Assembly (NCBI GenBank): GCA_900314685.1
Contig: OMWE01000014.1
Span: 1 to 63,133 of the forward strand
Reading direction: 5' to 3'
Source of the DNA: an uncultured Actinomycetes bacterium
Lineage (GTDB): Bacteria > Actinomycetota > Coriobacteriia > Coriobacteriales > Atopobiaceae
Length of the DNA stretch: 63,133 bases
The notes below the pieces were generated by a model, which was not told the origin of the DNA, searched no databases, and saw only the letters and a program-made list of their open reading frames with translations. Positions 33,321 through 41,432 of this stretch are shown here, piece after piece (positions within the stretch are counted from its first letter, which is position 1; each line of letters begins with the position of its first letter). The position numbers were made by a program, and so were the translations under genes.

Positions 33321-35045
33321 ATGGACAAAGAAGTCACTGCCAAGGTAGAGCTGTGGGCCGCAAACGTCGAGGACGCGGACCTCAAGGCCGAGCTCGACGA
33401 GCTGATGGCCCCCGGCAAGGAGGAGCAGCTTAACGACGCTTTTTATCGTGATCTGGAATTCGGCACGGCGGGCCTGCGCGGCACGTTGGGCGTCGGCACC
33501 AACCGTATGAACGTCTACGTCGTCGCCCAGGCGACGCAGGGCGTGGCCGACTACCTCAACGCCCACTACGACCACCCGACGCTGGCGCTCGCGCGCGACA
33601 GCCGTCTCAAGGGCGAGGACTTCCAGAAGGTGGCCGCCGGCGTGCTGGCCGCCAACGGCATCCACGTCTACGTGTACCCGCGCATCGAGCCGGTGCCCAC
33701 GCTGTCCTTCGCGGTGCGCTACCTGCACACCTCCGCGGGCATCGTGCTGACCGCCTCCCACAACCCGGCGCAGTACAACGGCTACAAGGTCTACAACGAC
33801 AACGGCGGCCAGATCGCCAACGAGGCCGCCGACGAGATCTCGGCCTCCATCGCCAAGACGCCTGTCTTCGGCGGCGCCAAGATGATGAGCTTTGAGGAAG
33901 GCCTGGAGAAGGGCCTGATCGAGTGGACGCCGGAGGAGGTCCTGGACGCCTTCATCGAGAACGTGAAGAAGGTCTCCGTCCCCGGCTTCAAGGCGCCGGA
34001 GGGCTACAAGGTCGTCTACACCCCGCTCAACGGCACGGGCATGGAGTGCGTGACCCGTATCCTCAAGGAGATCGGCGTCAACGACGTCGAGGTCGTGCCC
34101 GAGCAGAAGGACCCGGACGGCAACTTCCCGACCTGCAAGTACCCCAACCCCGAGTTCCGCGAGGCCCTCGAGCTGGCGCTGAAGCTGGCCGACGAGGTCA
34201 AGCCCAACCTCGTGGTCGCCACCGACCCCGATGCCGACCGCATGGGCACCGCCATCCCGCACAACGGCGAGTACGTGCTGCTGTCCGGCAACGAGATGGG
34301 CGTCCTGCTGATGGACTGGCTCATCAAGATGGCCGAGCAGCGCGGCGAGGACCCCAAGACCAAGGTCGCCGTCTCCACGATCGTCTCGTCCGTGATGCCC
34401 GACGCGCTGGCCCGCGACCACGGCTTTGAGATGCGCCGCGTGCTGACCGGCTTCAAGTACATCGGCGACCAGATCGACCAGCTCAAGGACGAGGGCGAGG
34501 AGGACCGCTACCTCATGGGCTTCGAGGAGTCCTACGGCTACCTCGTCGGCACCCACGCCCGCGACAAGGACGCCATCGTCGCCGTCGAGATGTGCGTCGA
34601 GATGGCCGCCTACTACGCCGAGAAGGGCATGGACCTCTACGAGGCCATGGAGGAGCTGTACAAGAAGTACGGCTACTACCTCAACGGCACGGTCAACGCC
34701 GCCTTCCCGGGTGCCGCCGGCGCCGAGCGCATGAAGGAGATCATGGACGGCCTGCGCTCCAACCCGCTGACCGAGATCGCTGGCTACAAGGTCACCGGTG
34801 TGACCGACTTTGCGACCGGCCCCGAGATGCCGCGCGTCTCCGGCCTGCAGAAGGAGGCCCCGCAGAACCTGCCCGCCGCCAACGTCATCGAGTACCGCCT
34901 CGAGGACGACAACAAGGTCATCTTCCGTCCGTCCGGCACCGAGCCCAAGGTCAAGGCGTACCTCTTTGCCAAGGGCGCCACGCGCGCCGACGCCGAGGCC
35001 GTCCGCGCCAAGCTCCAGGAGGCCGCCGAGGGCATCCTGAAGTAG
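33321..35045 (+). CDS. pgm: Alpha-D-phosphohexomutase (phosphoglucomutase/phosphomannomutase)
   Basis: A 574-residue enzyme interconverting hexose 1- and 6-phosphates, linking glycolysis to glycogen and envelope sugars. TASHNPAQYNGYKVYNDNGGQI carries the phosphoserine, DPDADRMG the metal loop, GFEESYGYLVG the sugar-binding loop and FRPSGTEPKVKAYL the phosphate-binding loop. The length suits the long PGM2/PgcA-like group. The ATG at 33321 follows GGAAAGGG. A strong terminator follows the stop, so it is a single-gene unit. Codon use is strongly biased to C-ending codons, suggesting high expression. Confidence 0.95.
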   Translation: MDKEVTAKVELWAANVEDADLKAELDELMAPGKEEQLNDAFYRDLEFGTAGLRGTLGVGTNRMNVYVVAQATQGVADYLNAHYDHPTLALARDSRLKGEDFQKVAAGVLAANGIHVYVYPRIEPVPTLSFAVRYLHTSAGIVLTASHNPAQYNGYKVYNDNGGQIANEAADEISASIAKTPVFGGAKMMSFEEGLEKGLIEWTPEEVLDAFIENVKKVSVPGFKAPEGYKVVYTPLNGTGMECVTRILKEIGVNDVEVVPEQKDPDGNFPTCKYPNPEFREALELALKLADEVKPNLVVATDPDADRMGTAIPHNGEYVLLSGNEMGVLLMDWLIKMAEQRGEDPKTKVAVSTIVSSVMPDALARDHGFEMRRVLTGFKYIGDQIDQLKDEGEEDRYLMGFEESYGYLVGTHARDKDAIVAVEMCVEMAAYYAEKGMDLYEAMEELYKKYGYYLNGTVNAAFPGAAGAERMKEIMDGLRSNPLTEIAGYKVTGVTDFATGPEMPRVSGLQKEAPQNLPAANVIEYRLEDDNKVIFRPSGTEPKVKAYLFAKGATRADAEAVRAKLQEAAEGILK

Positions 35046-35112
35046 CGTTGCACGCCGCGGGGTATACCACGGAGCGCGTGCCGTGATGCACGCGCTGTAG
35101 AGCGCACATTGT

Positions 35113-35154
35113 GAGGGGAAGGCAAACGTCGAGGTTTGTCTTCCCCTCTTTTTT
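35113..35154 (+). terminator. Strong pgm terminator
   Basis: GAGGGGAAG-CAAAC stem (35113-35127) with its partner at 35134-35148 and a six-T tract. One base is bulged or mismatched. Confidence 0.95.
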
Positions 35155-35242
35155 GTCGTTGTAGATCTGATCGCTGTAGCTCACGTCGTTGGCACACACG
35201 TCGCCGCCTGGTATAGGACTCCGACGGCGCCATACAAAGTAT

Positions 35243-35442
35243 CTGTACGCATGTCAGTGTGTGTTGTACGCAGTTTGGACCGAAAATGGCCAGGGCGAGA
35301 ACGGGCTTGTTTCGGTCCAAATGGCGTACAAGAAAAAAGGTTGAAGCGTACAAACAATCTTTCTGCGACGGCGCTCCTGATGCAATCGTACATGAACCGT
35401 CCCAAATGACACGATCGTGGCAAAAGATGCGGTTCATGTACG
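35243..35442. repeat. Nested inverted repeats between convergent pgm and C39-like gene
   Basis: TTGTACGC...TTTGGACCGAAA (35264-35285) pairs with 35310-35331 over 20 of 22 positions. CGTACATGAACCG (35387-35399) pairs perfectly with 35430-35442. GCGTACA-type words recur at 35243, 35264, 35324 and 35346. No T-tracts follow, so these are not simple terminators. Confidence 0.85.
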
Positions 35443-35457
35443 AGTCAAAAGAGGCGG

Positions 35458-35502
35458 CCCCGGCATCGCATGCGCAGGGGCTGGTTGCATGCGATGCCGG
35501 GG
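35458..35502 (-). terminator. Terminator of the C39-like gene
   Basis: A perfect 16-bp stem (CCCCGGCATCGCATGC and complement) is followed on the minus strand by GCCGCCTCTTTTG. It lies 40 bases past the stop. Confidence 0.85.
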
Positions 35503-35541
35503 TCGTTTCAGTTGGACTGCTAGAGGTGCGGCTCTCGAGGC

Positions 35542-36888
35542 TTAGTAGCTGGAGTCCGAGCTGTCGGAGGAATCGGAGTCAGAGTAATCCGACGAGTCCG
35601 ATGAGCTGGAGGAATCCGAGTTGTCCGATGAGTCCGAGCTATCGGAGGAGTCGGAGTCGGAGTCCGAGGCGGCCGTGGAGTCGGAGCCCTCGGCATCCGT
35701 CGAGTCGCTGCCGTCGCCAGAGTCGGCAGCGGCGAGCGTATACATCACGTCGCCGTCGAAACCGATCGTGCTGGCCGACCAGGTGTGGGAAGACACACTC
35801 GCCGACGTCGGGTCGTAGACGACCAGCGCGCCGTCCTCACCGGTGCCGACCACGAGGATCCAGTGCGCGTAGTGCGTGAGCGTATCGGCCTTGACCAGCA
35901 CGGCGATCGGCGTGCCGTCCTGGAGCATGGACGTGATGTTGTCGGCGGAGACGGTGTACTCGGTCGCGGTGAGCCCGAGGGAGGTGAGACCGCTGGCGAA
36001 GAACGCCTTGTCGGTGCCGGCATCGCCGGAGGCATACCCGGCGTCGGTCGCGGTGGTCGCGATCGTGGCGGGCGTCTGGTCGTTTTTGCCCGTGAGCCCC
36101 ATATAGGCCATGGCGACGACGGTCGGGCCGGAGCCCGTGACGCCCAGCGCGCCGTCGGCGTAGTCGACGTTGCCCCAGCGGCTGTCCCAGTCGAAGAGCT
36201 GCGGATAGGTGCCCTTGGCGACCTCGTCGCTGTAGCCAGAGGAGGTCTTGTCGGAGCCGGGATAGTTCGCCACAAAGCTGATGGCCTCGGGCTCGGAGAC
36301 CGCGAGGGCGATCATACGCGGGTCGGTGTAGGCGTCGGCGTTCGCGGCGATCTTGTCGAGCCCGTCGGCTTTGTCGAGCGCCGGCGTCAGCGCGGCCGTG
36401 ATCTCGGAAGAGGCGCCCGCGGCGACACGCGCGTCGAGCGAGTTGCCGGCAGAGCCCTCGCTGCTCTCTCGCTGCTTGGAGCAGCCGCGCACACAGCTCG
36501 AGATACCGACAACCAGCAGGATCAAGACGATGATCGCACCGGCGAGCAGGAGCAGCGAGCGCGGGTCTTCGGTGATGCTCGGACGGCCGCGGCGACGCTT
36601 GCCCGAGAAATTGATGTTGCTCTGGCGCAGGTTGTAGCCCGTGTCGGTACCGTTGATGGTGCGGTAGTTGCGGTGGGACTTGTACGGCTGCTGGTTCGGG
36701 CGGGGCCCACGCGAGTTGAGCGGCCGGTCCTGCTGCGAGCGGGGACGGCGGGACCGCTGGCCCTGGCGCTGACCCTGCCCCTGACGGCGCTGGCCGGAGT
36801 GGGCGTCCGAACGCGTGTCGTAGGGACGCGAGCCACTGGGACGCTGGCGTCCGTTGCGGTCGGGATACTGGTTGTTGTAGCTAGGCAT
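35542..36888 (-). CDS. C39-peptidase-like membrane protein with Cys-to-Ser change and Ser/Asp tail
   Basis: A 448-residue protein: basic Arg/Gln-rich cytosolic tail (1-110), one membrane segment (about 112-132), and an exported domain of the peptidase C39-like fold. Usual hallmarks are present, including DWDSRWGNVDYADGALG, VAMAYMGLTG, HYAHWILVVG with the His and VVYDPTSA with the Asp. The nucleophile block that normally reads SGCGPT is TGSGPT here, placing Ser253 where Cys is expected. The C-terminus is a 45-residue Ser/Asp repeat. It may bind peptides or the cell wall rather than cut. The ATG at 36888 follows AAGGGGAC. It is divergent from argR. Confidence 0.82.
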   Translation of the reverse strand: MPSYNNQYPDRNGRQRPSGSRPYDTRSDAHSGQRRQGQGQRQGQRSRRPRSQQDRPLNSRGPRPNQQPYKSHRNYRTINGTDTGYNLRQSNINFSGKRRRGRPSITEDPRSLLLLAGAIIVLILLVVGISSCVRGCSKQRESSEGSAGNSLDARVAAGASSEITAALTPALDKADGLDKIAANADAYTDPRMIALAVSEPEAISFVANYPGSDKTSSGYSDEVAKGTYPQLFDWDSRWGNVDYADGALGVTGSGPTVVAMAYMGLTGKNDQTPATIATTATDAGYASGDAGTDKAFFASGLTSLGLTATEYTVSADNITSMLQDGTPIAVLVKADTLTHYAHWILVVGTGEDGALVVYDPTSASVSSHTWSASTIGFDGDVMYTLAAADSGDGSDSTDAEGSDSTAASDSDSDSSDSSDSSDNSDSSSSSDSSDYSDSDSSDSSDSSY

Positions 36889-37258
36889 AGGGTCCCCTTG
36901 GTCGCGTATACAAAAGTCTCCGGAGCTGGGCAAAACGCCCGAGCTATTCGTATGAGATGTCCACCTATTGTGCCATCTTATGCCATCGCGCGAGCTAGCG
37001 CGAGTGCCAATAGGGCAACGGTACCAAGCTCGTGCGACAGACGCCGCTGAACCCAGTCAGTCGACGCCGCCGGGTCCGGGCAACCGGCGGCGCCGGGCAG
37101 TTTTCTGGAGAATATCATCAAAATGAAACAAATATACGATTATTGTTGGCGTATGATGCAAATGTACCTGAATTGATGCACTTCCATGTGAAGAAGAGCA
37201 TGGAATTCTTGAATGCATGAATACGAGGGGCACCAGCTGAATAGTTTGGAGTCGGGAC
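36889..37258. promoter_or_regulatory. 370-base region upstream of argR
   Basis: Contains a GC-rich stem (GCCGCCGG at 37066-37073 with 37084-37091) ahead of GCAGTTTTCT, then an AT-rich stretch at 37107-37170 and TTGAATGCATGAATAC (37209-37224), which has the TGAAT-type half-sites of an ARG box. ArgR autoregulation would explain it but the match is loose. Confidence 0.4.
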
Positions 37259-37696
37259 ATGGTGAAGAGACGCAACAGCAGACAAGACGCAATCAGGGAC
37301 ATCGTCCGTGGCAAATCGATTCGCACGCAGCGGGAACTCGTCGATGAGCTGCAGTCCATCGGGTACAAGTGCACCCAGGCGACGGTCTCGCGCGATATCG
37401 CGGACATGGGTCTGCGCAAACTCTCGGACGGTATATACGTCCTGGCCGAGGACCTGCATCTCCAGCGTATGGTGTCTGAGTTTGTCGGCGGCGTGGACCG
37501 CGCCGACAACCTGGTGGTGATCAGGTGCCAGCCCGGCACTGCCCCGGGCGTCGCGGCGGCGGTCGATGCGGCGACGCTGCACGAGGTCATCGGGTCGGTC
37601 GCCGGCAACGACACCGTGCTGGTGGTCGCGGGCGATCCCGATTCCGCCGCTGAGCTCGTCAATCTCGTCACCAAGCTGAGCAACGCCCGCAAGTAG
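37259..37696 (+). CDS. argR: Arginine repressor ArgR
   Basis: A 145-residue regulator. The N-terminal winged helix is seen as RQDAIRDIVRGKSIRTQRELVDEL and CTQATVSRDIADMGLRKL (recognition helix), and the C-terminal oligomerisation/arginine-binding domain as IRCQPGTAPGVAAAVDAA ... VIGSVAGNDTVLVV. It represses arginine biosynthesis and activates catabolism when arginine is bound. No arg genes are in this window. The start at 37259 matches family length; the upstream sequence is GGAGTCGGGAC. Confidence 0.94.
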   Translation: MVKRRNSRQDAIRDIVRGKSIRTQRELVDELQSIGYKCTQATVSRDIADMGLRKLSDGIYVLAEDLHLQRMVSEFVGGVDRADNLVVIRCQPGTAPGVAAAVDAATLHEVIGSVAGNDTVLVVAGDPDSAAELVNLVTKLSNARK

Positions 37697-37721
37697 GGGG
37701 GGTGCTGCCACAGGCTAGCAG

Positions 37722-37763
37722 GCGAGCTGACAAGAAGAAGCAAGCGGGCTGACAAGAAGAAGC
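37722..37763. repeat. 22-bp tandem duplication after argR
   Basis: GCGRGCTGACAAGAAGAAGC occurs at 37722-37741 and 37744-37763. It is non-coding and lies between the argR stop and its terminator. Confidence 0.85.
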
Positions 37764-37815
37764 GAACGAGCAGCCGGACCATGCGACCGGTAGGCGAGAA
37801 AAACAGGCGCACAAG

Positions 37816-37855
37816 AAGAACCCCAAGCCGTGAGGGCTCGGGGTTCTTTGTTTTT
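37816..37855. terminator. Bidirectional terminator between argR and the PBP gene
   Basis: An AAGAACCCC...GGGGTTCTT stem followed by TGTTTTT rightwards and T-rich sequence leftwards. It serves both convergent genes. Confidence 0.9.
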
Positions 37856-37875
37856 CTGAGATATTTGCAGCCGGT

Positions 37876-40062
37876 CTAGCCTGCGGTATCGTCGCCGCCG
37901 GCGGGCGCTTCGGGTGTCGTGCCGCCACCGTTGCCGGGGTCGGTCGGGGTCGTGGGCGTCTCGGGAGTCGTCGGCGTGGTGCCGCCGCCGTTGCCGGGAT
38001 CGGTCGGCGTCGTCGGCGTCGTGGGCGTGGTGCCGCCGTTGTCGTCACCGTTGTCGTCTTCGTTTTCCTGGGCGCGCTGGGCGGCGTTCTCCTCGGCCTC
38101 GGTAGTCTCGTCTTCCTCGTCCTCCTCGGGATAGGCGTCAAAACCCCACGTGCTGTCGGACTTGTAGGTGGGTGCGGCGGCGCCGCTCGGGAATTCCGCA
38201 CGCTCCACGCCATAGAGCGCCGAGTTCATGAAGTAGGCCCAGATCATGCAGGCCGTGTTGTAGGGGTGGCCGTAGGTGCCGTCGACGTAGACCGTGGTGT
38301 TGTCCTCGTAGCCGCACCACACGGCGCAGGAGTACTGCGGGGTGATGCCGCAGAACCACAGGTCGGTCCAGTCCTCGGTCGTGCCCGTCTTGCCCGCGAT
38401 GGGCTGGTCGAACTGGACCAGGTTCATCATGCTGTTGGCGGTACCCTGGCTGGTGTTGACGACGCCCTCCATGACCTGCTCGGTGGCCTGCGCCACGCCG
38501 GCGTCGAGGACCTGCTTGGGGTCGTCCTTGTGCTCGTAGACCACGTTGCCGTTGCGGTCCTCGATGCGCGTGATCGCGATCGCGTCGCGGTGGATGCCGC
38601 CGCTGGCGATGGTGCCGTAGGCCTCGGCCATCTGGACGGGCGGCACGCCGGCGGTGCCCAGCGTCAGCGACGGGTAGGCGGGCAGGTCCACGCTGACGCC
38701 CATGGCGTGGGCGGTGTCGGCGATCTTGTCGGCGCCGATCGCGACGGCGACCTGCGCAAAGCCTGTGTTGGACGACACGGCGAGCGCCTTGGCGAGGGTG
38801 ATGGTGCCGTAGCTCGTGTTGCCGTAGTTCTGGACCTTCCAGGTGGGGGTCGCCTGGATGGGGGAGTTGCAGTCGATGTAGATGTCGGGGCTCATGCCGT
38901 CCGCGATGGCCGCGGCGAGCGTGAAGACCTTGAAGCTCGAACCCGTCTGGCGGCGCGCCTGCGTGGCCATGTTGAACTGGCTCTTCTCGTAGCTCTTGCC
39001 GCCGACCATGGCGCGGATGTAGCCGTTGCCCACCTCGGTGCACACCAGGGCGCTCTGGAGCTTTTTGTTGCCGATCTCGTCGAGGCGCTGCGCCACCGCC
39101 TCCTCGGCGGCCTTCTGCATGTCGAGGTCGAGGGTGGTGTAGACCTTGAGGCCGCCCGACAGGATGACGTCCTGGTCGAAGTCCTCGAGCAGCAGCTGGC
39201 GCACATAGTCGGTGAAGTAGGGGCTGGCGGAGGTCGACTCGGTGAAGCTGCCGGGGTTGAGCGTGATGTCCTCCGCCTTGGTCTTGTCGCACTCCTCCTG
39301 CGTGATGTCGCCGACGGCGAGCATGCGGTCGAGCACGTGGTTGCGGCGCTGCTTGGCGGCGTCGATGTTGACGATCGGGTCGTAGTAGCTGGGCGAGTTC
39401 GGGACGCCCGCGAGGGTCGCCGCCTCGTTGAGCGTCAGCTCGCTCGCGTGCTTATTAAAGTAGGTGATGCTCGCCGCCTCGATGCCGTAGGCGCCCTCGC
39501 CGTAGTAGATGGTGTTGAGGTACATCATGAGGATCTGGTCCTTGGTGTACGTCTTCTCCATCTGGATGGCGATGTAGGCCTCGCGGACCTTGCGCTTGAG
39601 CGAGCGCTCAAACTGCTCGTCGGACAGGACCGTGTTGCGCACCAGCTGCTGCGTGATGGTCGAGGCGCCCTCGGAGCCGCCTGCCAGCTGGGCGAAGACG
39701 GCGCGGACGATGCCCTGCGGGTCGACGCCGTTGTGCTTGTAGAAACGCTCGTCCTCGACGTCCACGGTCGCCTTGAAGACGTAGTCGGAGACCTCGTCGC
39801 TCTCGACGGAGCGGCGGTTCTGCAGGTAGAACTGTACGAGCGGCGTGTCGTCGGACGCGTAGACGGTGGTGGGCTCGGCCACGAGGTACGCGTCGGCCGA
39901 CTGGTAGTCGGGCAGGTCGGACAGCCAGCTCGAGACCAGCGCGCCCAGGGAGATGGCGAGCGCGGCGGCCAGCAGGGCGATGAATCCGAAGAAGCCGACG
40001 ATGCCGAATCCCACGATGTGTGTGCGCGAGTGCATGTGAGCCCTGCGCGTGCGAATCCCCAT
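37876..40062 (-). CDS. Class A penicillin-binding protein (PBP1a-type)
   Basis: A 728-residue bifunctional peptidoglycan synthase. One N-terminal membrane helix is followed by a GT51 glycosyltransferase domain (EDERFYKHNG, GASTITQQLVRN, RKVREAYIAIQ) and a transpeptidase domain with TGSSFK (Ser nucleophile), SSNTG and KTGTTEDWTD. The C-terminal 90 residues are a Glu/Asp-rich then Thr/Pro/Gly tail with an exact two-copy block (PTTPTDPGNGGGTTP). The ATG at 40062 follows AGGAGG. A TATAAT -10 lies upstream on the minus strand at 40102-40097. It is divergent from tyrS. Confidence 0.95.
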   Translation of the reverse strand: MGIRTRRAHMHSRTHIVGFGIVGFFGFIALLAAALAISLGALVSSWLSDLPDYQSADAYLVAEPTTVYASDDTPLVQFYLQNRRSVESDEVSDYVFKATVDVEDERFYKHNGVDPQGIVRAVFAQLAGGSEGASTITQQLVRNTVLSDEQFERSLKRKVREAYIAIQMEKTYTKDQILMMYLNTIYYGEGAYGIEAASITYFNKHASELTLNEAATLAGVPNSPSYYDPIVNIDAAKQRRNHVLDRMLAVGDITQEECDKTKAEDITLNPGSFTESTSASPYFTDYVRQLLLEDFDQDVILSGGLKVYTTLDLDMQKAAEEAVAQRLDEIGNKKLQSALVCTEVGNGYIRAMVGGKSYEKSQFNMATQARRQTGSSFKVFTLAAAIADGMSPDIYIDCNSPIQATPTWKVQNYGNTSYGTITLAKALAVSSNTGFAQVAVAIGADKIADTAHAMGVSVDLPAYPSLTLGTAGVPPVQMAEAYGTIASGGIHRDAIAITRIEDRNGNVVYEHKDDPKQVLDAGVAQATEQVMEGVVNTSQGTANSMMNLVQFDQPIAGKTGTTEDWTDLWFCGITPQYSCAVWCGYEDNTTVYVDGTYGHPYNTACMIWAYFMNSALYGVERAEFPSGAAAPTYKSDSTWGFDAYPEEDEEDETTEAEENAAQRAQENEDDNGDDNGGTTPTTPTTPTDPGNGGGTTPTTPETPTTPTDPGNGGGTTPEAPAGGDDTAG

Positions 40063-40096
40063 GCAGTCCTCCTAGATAAGTGACATTTGTATCAAC

Positions 40097-40102
40097 ATTA
40101 TA
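40097..40102 (-). promoter_or_regulatory. -10 hexamer of the PBP gene
   Basis: A perfect TATAAT on the minus strand, 35 bases before the start. A matching -35 is not obvious. Confidence 0.55.
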
Positions 40103-40217
40103 GGGTCATATCCTGCTAAGGTATGTGGAGCATGTCTAACGAGCATGACGAAGGCAGGCTACCACAACCACGCGGCCGCGCCTGCAGCCGCACCTGAACA
40201 ACATGGAGGACAGAGCT

Positions 40218-41432
40218 TTGCTGCCAATGGAAGAACAACTTAAGGTCATCACGTCCGGCACCATGCAGATCGTGCCGCTTGACGAGCTTAAGAAGAAGCT
40301 CTCGCGAGACACCCCCCTCAACATCAAGCTCGGCGTCGACCCCACCTCGCCCGACCTGCACCTCGGCCACGCGGTGCCCCTGCGCAAGATGCGCCAGTTC
40401 CAGGACCTGGGCCACAAGGTCACGCTGATCATCGGCAACGGCACGGCGCTGATCGGCGACCCCTCGGGCCGCGACAGCACCCGCCCGCCCCTCACGGAGG
40501 AGGCGGTCGAGGCCAACGCCCGCACCTACGTGAGCCAGGCCATGAAGATCCTGGACCCCGAGAAGACGACCATCGTCCACAACGGCGACTGGATCAAGCC
40601 CATGGACCTGGGCCAGATGCTGAGCCTGCTCAGCAAGTTCAACGTCGCCCGCATCCTGGAGCGCGAGGACTTCCACAACCGCTACACCAACGGCCAGTCC
40701 ATCGCCCTGCACGAGTTCATCTATCCGGTGCTGCAGGCCTACGACTCCGTGGTGATCAAGGCCGACCTGGAGATGGGCGGCAACGACCAGATCTTCAACC
40801 TGCTCGCCGGCCGCGACCTGATGCGCGACGAGGGCATGGAGCCGCAGGTGGCGCTCACGATGCCGCTGCTGGTGGGCCTGGACGGCACCAAGAAGATGTC
40901 CAAGAGCTATCACAACTACGTGGGCCTCACCGACCCCGCCGACGAGATGTACGGCAAGCTCATGAGCATCACCGACGAGCTCGTCCCCACGTATTTCCGC
41001 CTGTGCTCGACCCTGCCGGTCGACGAGGTCGACGAGATCGACGCCGCCTACGCCGACGGCTCGGCCGACCCCTACGAGCTCAAGCGCCGCTTGGCCCGCA
41101 ACATCTGCGACCTCTACCACGGCGCGGGTGCCGGCGACGAGGCCCAGGCCACCTTTGATGCGCGCTTCAAGGAGAACAAGATCGTCGACGCCCCCGAGTA
41201 CGAGGCCGACCTTGACAGCCGCCTCAACGACGAGGGCCTTATCTACCTGCCCGCCCTGCTCAAGGACGCCGGGCTGGTGAATTCCGCGGGCGAGGGCCGC
41301 AAGCAGATCGACGGCGGCGGCGTGCGCATCGCCGGCGACAAGGTCGAGCCCAAGACCTACAACGTCGACCCCGCCGTGCTCAAGGGCGCGACCCTGCAGG
41401 TGGGCAAGCGCAAAGTGGTCCAGCTTGTCTAA
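40218..41432 (+). CDS. tyrS: Tyrosyl-tRNA synthetase
   Basis: A 404-residue class I synthetase of the TyrRS-B (TyrZ-like) type, with HLGH (HIGH) and KKMSKS motifs, NIKLGVDPTSPDLHLGHAV and NDQIFNLLAGRDL tyrosine-binding parts, and a C-terminal S4-like domain (GEGRKQIDGGGVRIAGDKV). The TTG at 40218 is preferred because GGAGGA lies seven bases upstream and the product starts like its relatives; the ATG at 40203 would place that ribosome site inside the gene. No T-box leader was seen in the 155-base upstream region. The next gene overlaps its stop by 8 bases. Confidence 0.93.
   Translation: MLPMEEQLKVITSGTMQIVPLDELKKKLSRDTPLNIKLGVDPTSPDLHLGHAVPLRKMRQFQDLGHKVTLIIGNGTALIGDPSGRDSTRPPLTEEAVEANARTYVSQAMKILDPEKTTIVHNGDWIKPMDLGQMLSLLSKFNVARILEREDFHNRYTNGQSIALHEFIYPVLQAYDSVVIKADLEMGGNDQIFNLLAGRDLMRDEGMEPQVALTMPLLVGLDGTKKMSKSYHNYVGLTDPADEMYGKLMSITDELVPTYFRLCSTLPVDEVDEIDAAYADGSADPYELKRRLARNICDLYHGAGAGDEAQATFDARFKENKIVDAPEYEADLDSRLNDEGLIYLPALLKDAGLVNSAGEGRKQIDGGGVRIAGDKVEPKTYNVDPAVLKGATLQVGKRKVVQLV

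Noticed and set aside
35243..35442. Insertion sequence remnant
   Set aside because: No transposase fragment and no clear target-site duplication; kept only as inverted repeats.
40063..40217. T-box leader for tyrS
   Set aside because: No specifier stem or conserved T-box sequence, and no terminator hairpin in the 155 bases upstream.
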